Shown in pieces: positions 7,390 through 11,058 of a stretch of 11,058 bases of DNA. The stretch is from JAIEPT01 sp038217425 (GTDB lineage Bacteria > Planctomycetota > Planctomycetia > Gemmatales > Gemmataceae). The notes below the pieces were generated by a model. The model was not told where the DNA came from. It ran no database searches and saw only the letters and a program-made list of their open reading frames with translations. Positions within the stretch are counted from its first letter, which is position 1. Each line of letters begins with the position of its first letter. The translations under genes and the position numbers were made by a program. The stretch lies in assembly GCA_038217425.1 (NCBI GenBank), contig JBBQPM010000214.1, forward strand, positions 1-11,058. The letters are read 5' to 3'.

Positions 7390-7523
7390 GCGATGCTCCG
7401 GAGAAGGATGGGGTGACGTGTCAATCACTACCTCGCGGGGCCGGGATCGCAAGGCAAAATGGACGCAGGTTCTGGGTTCTCTTGCATTCGCCGATTGCGA
7501 TGGCCGGGATGGGGACAGAAAAC
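7390..7523 (-). repeat. Recombinase leader repeat, copy 5 (intact gene)
   Basis: This is the non-coding upstream region of the intact recombinase. It includes the ribosome binding site CCGGAG and, on the plus strand, ATCACTACCTCG, GGATCGCAAGGCAAAAT, TTCTGGGTTCTCTTGCATTC and ATGGGGACAG. The inverted repeat is at 7463-7487 (ACGCA-N15-TGCAT). It probably holds the promoter, although no clear -35/-10 pair was found. Confidence 0.75.
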
Positions 7524-7631
7524 CGGTCGAGGCGTTTGCGTCAGCTAACGGCGTGAGGCGTAGTGGTTGCAAAGTGGCCAGATGTTGCTCGCGGTGATAA
7601 ACGGCGCCGCCTTCGGGGTAGTGAGCGCGGT

Positions 7632-7671
7632 CCTCAGATTCCATTCTTCCGCTGAAGAAGGGAACCTGAGG
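7632..7671 (-). terminator. Strong 40-base hairpin after the CPBP protease gene
   Basis: Arms of 18 bases (CCTCAG-a-TTCC-a-TTCTTC against GAAGAA-g-GGAA-c-CTGAGG) with a 4-base loop CGCT pair with only two mismatches. It lies 24 bases beyond the stop codon of the protease gene on the minus strand. There is no T run after it. A terminator or transcript-stabilising hairpin fits best. Confidence 0.55.
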
Positions 7672-7695
7672 CTGGCGTCAACTACCGCTTGCTGG

Positions 7696-8598
7696 CTACG
7701 CCTCAATCATCCGCAACTCACGCAGACGAAACAACGCCCAGGCGGACGGGAGCGCGATCGCGAAGGCCGCGACGGTAACGGTCACCAGCTGCCACGTCGC
7801 AGGCTCGAAATTCTGTAGCGCAGTCGCCAGCATGACAGCGATCGCGTTGTTGAGGAAGTGCAGCAGAAGGGGTGTCCAAAGCGAACGTGTCGTCAAGTAA
7901 GCCAGGTGCAGGAAGCAGCCCAGGATGGCGGCCCAGACGCCCTGGGGAAGGTTGAGGTGGATGGCGCCGAAGACGACGGACGTAAGCAGCACGCCGATCA
8001 GGATGCCATAACGTCCCACCAGTCCGCGTCCCAGGAAGCCGCGACAGAAAAGTTCCTCATTGACCGCGGCGCCGACGGCGACCACCAGCATGCAGAACCA
8101 CATGGGATAATGCGTCATGCCGGCGCCAATCACCTCCGCAGTCGGTTCCTTGGCGCCCGTCAGATTCTCTATCCCAGTTTCCACGCCGAAGCCGACCATC
8201 AGCATCGCAGGCACGCACAGCACAGCCAGGAGGCACGGCCGAAGCGCCGGACGCCGGAACTGAATCGCGTCAGTCCAGTTTCGGCCCACGCGTACACGCA
8301 AGGCCAATAGACTCAGGCACACCCCGAGGATCTGTCCGCCGAGCAACGCGGGGAGAAAGTATTCATCTCGCATGACGAATTTGCCCGATGAGTCGATCGA
8401 CATGAACGCGAGAAAAGCTCCGGGGAAAAGCTGGGTCATCACCAAGAACCCGAATGTCCACAAGAGCGCCTCCCATACGCCCGGCGCAGGCCCTGCCGCT
8501 GGGGGAACGGCAATCGCTGGGACCTCGTGATCGCTGTTCGGCAGCAGAAACTCGCGCTCAGAAACCTGGAGCGGCTCAAGGAGGGGTGACGAGTTCAT
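7696..8598 (-). CDS. CPBP/Rce1-family intramembrane metalloprotease
   Basis: The 300-residue protein belongs to the CPBP (CAAX protease/bacteriocin-processing, ABI) family of intramembrane endopeptidases. The three motifs are visible: EELFCR at 181-186 (EExxxR), FGAIH at 210-214 (FxxxH) and HFLNN at 247-251 (HxxxN). Several hydrophobic helices surround them, for example ALLWTFGFLVMTQLFPGAFL, LLAVLCVPAMLMVGFG and MWFCMLVVAVGAAV. The N-terminus before the first helix is a soluble ~40-residue Pro/Glu-rich stretch. The start MNSSPLLEPL at 8598 is preferred, with AGAGAG about 7 bases upstream; the frame is open to 8724 but that part looks unlike protein. Substrates of bacterial members are mostly unknown; roles in peptide maturation, immunity to self-made bacteriocins and membrane-stress signalling are reported for the family. 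No bacteriocin-like gene was seen here. Confidence 0.88.
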   Translation of the reverse strand: MNSSPLLEPLQVSEREFLLPNSDHEVPAIAVPPAAGPAPGVWEALLWTFGFLVMTQLFPGAFLAFMSIDSSGKFVMRDEYFLPALLGGQILGVCLSLLALRVRVGRNWTDAIQFRRPALRPCLLAVLCVPAMLMVGFGVETGIENLTGAKEPTAEVIGAGMTHYPMWFCMLVVAVGAAVNEELFCRGFLGRGLVGRYGILIGVLLTSVVFGAIHLNLPQGVWAAILGCFLHLAYLTTRSLWTPLLLHFLNNAIAVMLATALQNFEPATWQLVTVTVAAFAIALPSAWALFRLRELRMIEA

Positions 8599-8877
8599 GG
8601 GATACTCTCTTACGTCGGGGTTGCTTTTTGCGGAACAACACGATCCGCACGTCAGAGGGTACGCTGAGTTTGGACAGAGCCCCCTTTTTCGGTGGGCCGG
8701 GAGGTACACCTGCCAGACCGGCATCGATGCAAAAGAGCTTTCTCATATTGGATCGATTGTTCCGGGGGAGGTTCAGGCAGCGGATGACTTGAACGACTTG
8801 GCCCGCTTGGAAACAATTTCGATAACGGAAGGGGAGATCATTCCGCTGCTGGAAGTGAGCCCGAGGCTCGCGCGATC
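8599..8877. other. Upstream region of the protease gene, possible coding scrap
   Basis: The stretch lies between the protease start and recombinase remnant 6. A plus-strand frame here reads protein-like (LFRWAGRYTCQTGIDAKELS and then LARLETISITEGEIIPLLE), with mixed rather than Arg-heavy composition. It runs straight into the remnant in a meaningless frame, so it could be a gene fragment cut by the element. No family was recognised and no start with a good ribosome binding site was found. Confidence 0.25.
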
Positions 8878-9065
8878 GGCAGTTGAAGGCCCGCGATCCC
8901 CGAGACGCGAAGTCCGCAACAGCACGCCAGCCGCACGATGGTCAGATTGCGCCAGACGGTCGCGGATTGAATGGCCTTCTGCTTGGCGTCGGCGAGAACC
9001 GTGGCCAGCTCACGCCGTGTGAGGATTCTGGTCGGGTCGAGGTTCCAAGGGGAATGATGCCGCAT
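8878..9065 (-). pseudogene. Tyrosine recombinase remnant 6 (first ~60 residues)
   Basis: From the start codon at 9063-9065 the minus strand reads MRHHSPWNLDPTRILTRREL, ATVLADAK, then VRLACCCGLRVSGIAGLQL, matching residues 1-60 of the intact copy. Box I has Gly in place of the conserved Glu (SGI for SEI). Homology stops at about 8878, and the Lys, HxxR, GH and Tyr parts are absent. The extra Arg codon after Met and an extra residue in the ADAK region set it apart from the intact copy and make it more like remnant 7. An in-frame upstream ATG (MDTLTHS) also exists, but leader indels in other copies speak against its use. Confidence 0.85.
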
Positions 9066-9160
9066 GCGAGGCTCCGGGGCGTAGGAATGGGTCAACGTGT
9101 CCATCACTACCTCGTGGGGCACGGATCGCAAGACAAAAGCGACGCAGATATTGGGTGCGT
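9066..9160 (-). repeat. Recombinase leader repeat, copy 6 (distal part degenerate)
   Basis: CCGGAG precedes the start codon as in the other copies, and plus-strand words CGTGTCCATCACTACCTCG and GGATCGCAAGACAAAAG match. Beyond CGCAGATATTGGGT at about 9145 the sequence diverges, so the inverted repeat is not complete. Confidence 0.7.
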
Positions 9161-9295
9161 CCGAAAAAGAAGTCGATGACGCCTCATGTCCGGCAAAAGC
9201 GGTTTTACCGTGTCGCCAACGGCGTCGGATTTGGAATAGAATGAAATGGACAATTTCCCAATACACGGTCGCAGTGCGAGGAAAGGGTTCAGGTA

Positions 9296-10117
9296 ATGAA
9301 TACGAACGACACGATCTTTCAAGGTGCCCTTGCCAAGCTGCTCGACGAGATATTTGACGGGCCGCCAGGCAGTGAAGCATTTCTGCTCAATCCCGGCGAT
9401 CCGGGCCTATTACGGCAACTCGACGCGATTAACGCCAGCGCCGCCTCGATGCGTCCGATGCCTGGTAAGACAACGATTGCCTCTCACGTCGCTCATGTTT
9501 CCTACGGACTATCGCTGTTGAACCGTTGGTCTGACGGGGAAGTTAACCCGTGGGCCAGCGCCGATTGGGAGGCGAGTTGGAAGCGTTCCACCGTGGACGA
9601 GGATCAATGGCAAATACTGCGAGCCGGGCTGCTCCGCCAATCAGAAGCCTGGCGGAAGCACGCGGGTCAGCGCACGGACTGGGACGGCCTCTCGGCGGCG
9701 GGAGCTTTGGCGAGCGCGGCACACACGGCTTATCATTTCGGGTCTATTCGGCAGATCTTAGCAGCCCTAGACAAGTCACAAAACGAGGAGGAAAAAACGG
9801 CAAAGGTGGAGACAATGTTGCCTATAGAAGATCAACCGAAAAATACCGCACTGCAAGAGCGCGAAGGGTACAGTAAGGGATCTCCCCAGCCATCAACCGC
9901 TGCTGCCGCTGCTGTAGAAGCGATCGGCCCTGGAGCCTTACCCGCCCAAAAAGAAAGCAGAACGAGCGGCGAGTTTACTTCCAGTGAGATTGAGACGTTA
10001 TTTGCATTAGTGAGTAGAGCGGGCGGCGTGGATGCGCTGATTCGATGGCTGCAATTGCACCCAGACCTTACCAGAACAATATCGAGCGAACCTGGCAAAC
10101 CGACCGGGTTCCCATAA
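9296..10117 (+). CDS. DinB-superfamily protein with long C-terminal extension
   Basis: The 273-residue protein has a four-helix DinB-like domain over residues 1-160. Two His-rich helix motifs, SHVAH (His64, His67) and AAHTAYHFGSIRQIL (His143, His147), form the expected divalent-metal site. Members of this superfamily include thiol-transferases and damage-induced proteins, but the substrate here cannot be told. After about residue 160 comes a charged, Ala-rich linker (to about 225), then a likely helix pair (SSEIETLFALVSRAGG, DALIRWLQLHPDL), which usual ~150-170 residue DinB proteins lack. The start is supported by AAGGG eight bases upstream. It lies between remnants 6 and 7 as a lone gene. 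The tail could be a real extra domain or read-through into a neighbouring fragment. Confidence 0.8.
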   Translation: MNTNDTIFQGALAKLLDEIFDGPPGSEAFLLNPGDPGLLRQLDAINASAASMRPMPGKTTIASHVAHVSYGLSLLNRWSDGEVNPWASADWEASWKRSTVDEDQWQILRAGLLRQSEAWRKHAGQRTDWDGLSAAGALASAAHTAYHFGSIRQILAALDKSQNEEEKTAKVETMLPIEDQPKNTALQEREGYSKGSPQPSTAAAAAVEAIGPGALPAQKESRTSGEFTSSEIETLFALVSRAGGVDALIRWLQLHPDLTRTISSEPGKPTGFP

Positions 10118-10159
10118 GCAATGCCAACCGTGATTCGCGGACCGGCGGTAGCGAACGAC

Positions 10160-10247
10160 TTGCCTCCACGTTGGCGAGAAGGGCGGCCAGTTCGCGGTGG
10201 GTCAGGATTCGGGTCGGATCGAGGCTCCAGGGGGAATGATGCTGCAT
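10160..10247 (-). pseudogene. Tyrosine recombinase remnant 7 (first ~28 residues)
   Basis: From the start codon at 10245-10247 the minus strand reads MQHHSPWSLDPTRILTHREL and AALLANVEA, matching the first ~25 residues of the intact copy, then homology is lost at about 10160. The extra codon after Met (Gln) is shared in position with remnant 6 (Arg). All catalytic residues are missing. Confidence 0.8.
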
Positions 10248-10376
10248 GCGAGGCTCCGGGGACGAGATGGGGGCGACGTGTCCATCACTACCTCGTCGGG
10301 CACCGATCGCAAGGCAAAAGGGATGCAGATTCCGAATTCTCTTGCATTCGCTGAGGGCGATAGCAAAAATAGAGGC
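10248..10376 (-). repeat. Recombinase leader repeat, copy 7
   Basis: It is a well-preserved leader: CCGGAG before the start codon, plus-strand TGTCCATCACTACCTCG, CGATCGCAAGGCAAAAGGGA and TCTCTTGCATTCGC. The inverted repeat ATGCA-N15-TGCAT is perfect at 10323-10347. It differs from the leader at 7390-7523 by a 2-base indel between the start codon and ACTACCTCG. Confidence 0.78.
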
Positions 10377-10415
10377 TGAATCTGGGTCAAAGACGGCAAC
10401 AAACGGCGCGACTGT

Positions 10416-10613
10416 TTGCACACCCCGCAGGAACTGTTGTCCGATCGGACGGTGCTGGAGCGCCTCGCCCTCACTCGCGGGGCTGACGTCAACACCGCCG
10501 ACGCGCGCGGCAAACTCACGCCGCTGCATTATGCTGCATGGAACGGAAACGCCGAGATGACGGCGCTGTTGCTTGCCCGCAACGCCGACCGCGCCGCTAA
10601 GGAGGTGGGATGA
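10416..10613 (+). pseudogene. Ankyrin-repeat protein fragment
   Basis: The plus-strand frame contains one clear ankyrin repeat: GADVNTADARGK, TPLHYAAWNGNAEMTALLLA, followed by RNAD where the next repeat would begin. Ankyrin proteins need several stacked repeats, so this is a scrap. It has no good start (the frame opens at 10380 and the first candidate is TTG at 10416), and the leader of remnant 7 lies immediately upstream. It ends RAAKEVG with TGA at 10611-10613, overlapping the ATG of the next broken gene as ATGA. Confidence 0.6.
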
Positions 10614-10922
10614 ACCCCTGGACGCGATAGACCAAATCCGGTGCAGTCCACTGGGCGGCGGGCCAAGCACAGGCCCCTGCTCCTGCTCTGGGCGCTGGGC
10701 CGCTGGCGGCGGGGCATCCCGCGGGTCCCATTCGACGCGTGGGCCGAGGAGTTCAATACTAGGTTGCGGCAACTGATCGTCCCCTTAGCCGGGGCAACAC
10801 CCGAGATGCCGTTCTGCAAGCTCCAGCGTGATCCACCGGCGAACCCCGGATACTTGTGGCAGGTCACCTGGGACCGGGATTGCGCCTTGACCATGAGAAT
10901 TATGTATGTGACTTCTTGCTAA
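10610..10922 (+). pseudogene. Frameshifted N-terminal part of a sulfur-binding (phosphorothioate-dependent) HNH restriction enzyme-like protein
   Basis: An ATG at 10610 follows a near-perfect Shine-Dalgarno, AAGGAGG at 10599-10605. The native frame breaks after six codons. Reading through with single-base shifts gives NPLDAIDQIR in one frame, then STGRRAKHRPLLLLWALGRW, FDAWAEEF, PEMPFCKLQRD and YLWQVTWDRD in another. The pattern RAxHxPLLLLxALGRxxxG...PExPFxxLQxD...LW resembles the N-terminal sulfur-binding domain of ScoMcrA-like enzymes that cut phosphorothioated DNA. From about 10880 the sequence stops resembling the family and ends at TAA 10920-10922; the HNH nuclease part is missing. Two shifts plus truncation make it a pseudogene unless the shifts are sequencing errors. 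The family call comes from memory of the pattern only. Confidence 0.55.
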
Positions 10923-11016
10923 GTGGTCCGTTTCACAAATAACGTCCGGGTTAGGATAGACTTTTGGTATAAGGAGATGAATCCCGAAAAAACCCCGGCA
11001 AGGAAAGGAGGCCGCT

Positions 11017-11058
11017 ATGCCAGGTCCTGTGCCCGTTCGTTGTACCTTTCCCGACCAT
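11017..11058 (+). CDS. Start of a gene, possibly an IS630-like transposase (partial)
   Basis: ATG at 11017 has an excellent ribosome binding site (AAAGGAGG at 11004-11011, spacing 5). Fourteen codons are visible, MPGPVPVRCTFPDH, before the window ends. Planctomycetal IS630-like transposases often open with a similar MxGxxPVRCxFP stretch, so that is my guess, but 14 residues cannot settle it. If right, the left end of the insertion sequence should lie in about 10915-10950, where the restriction-enzyme remnant stops. Confidence 0.4.
   Translation, partial: MPGPVPVRCTFPDH

Noticed and set aside
6808..7416. 202-residue plus-strand open frame
   Set aside because: It is antisense to the intact recombinase, whose active-site motifs fix the true strand.
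7390..7644. N-terminal extension of the intact recombinase
   Set aside because: The frame is open, but the leaders of the other copies differ by indels that are not multiples of three, and a conserved GGAG precedes the ATG at 7389.
121..10376. CRISPR array or classical integron
   Set aside because: There are no short evenly spaced repeats, and no attC-type GTTRRRY/RYYYAAC sites were found. The recombinase also lacks the extra IntI-specific helix region as far as can be seen.

Overview
The window looks like an accessory region of a GC-rich Planctomycetes chromosome, probably of the Gemmata/Pirellula kind. The evidence is the N-terminal tag LECLEDRLSPA on a large C-type lectin/RTX protein, a broken start of a DUF1549 (PSCyt2)-like exported protein, and a general mix of exported and membrane proteins that are hard to name. 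No housekeeping gene, rRNA or tRNA was recognised.

The organising theme is a tyrosine-recombinase repeat family. One copy is intact (6760-7389, minus strand, 209 aa) and keeps the full R-K-H-R-H-Y active site, but it consists of little more than the catalytic domain. Six more copies are broken: 121-299 (C-terminal end only), about 2972-3320 (N-terminal half with a frameshift), about 3492-3565 (a short scrap around the first catalytic Arg), 5548-5960 (C-terminal two thirds, joined directly to the leader), about 8878-9065 (first ~60 codons) and about 10160-10247 (first ~28 codons). All seven point the same way (minus strand). Five of them carry a conserved ~90-140 bp non-coding leader with a GGAG ribosome binding site before the start codon. 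In four leaders there is an imperfect inverted repeat of the form ATGCA-N15-TGCAT.

Between successive recombinase copies sit one or two unrelated genes, in either orientation. From left to right they are: the 3' end of an unknown gene with a possible membrane segment (1-102); a truncated DUF1549-like start (300-452, minus); a PKD/C-type lectin/RTX surface protein (1053-2789, plus); an exported or lipoprotein of unknown function (3713-5377, plus); a small two-helix membrane protein (6165-6446, minus); a CPBP/Rce1-family intramembrane protease (7696-8598, minus); and a DinB-superfamily protein with a long C-terminal extension (9296-10117, plus). The right end holds decayed genes: an ankyrin-repeat scrap (10416-10613), a frameshifted N-terminal part of a protein resembling sulfur-binding (phosphorothioate-DNA-dependent) restriction enzymes (10610-10922), and the start of what may be an IS630-like transposase (11017 to the window end).

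The simplest reading is a plastic island in which repeated insertion, deletion and recombination between copies of a small recombinase element have left a string of remnants separated by cargo genes. Whether the elements actively collect cargo, in an integron-like way, or are only debris of a duplicated recombinase cannot be decided from this sequence. The copies break at different places, which argues against one fixed insertion site inside the gene.
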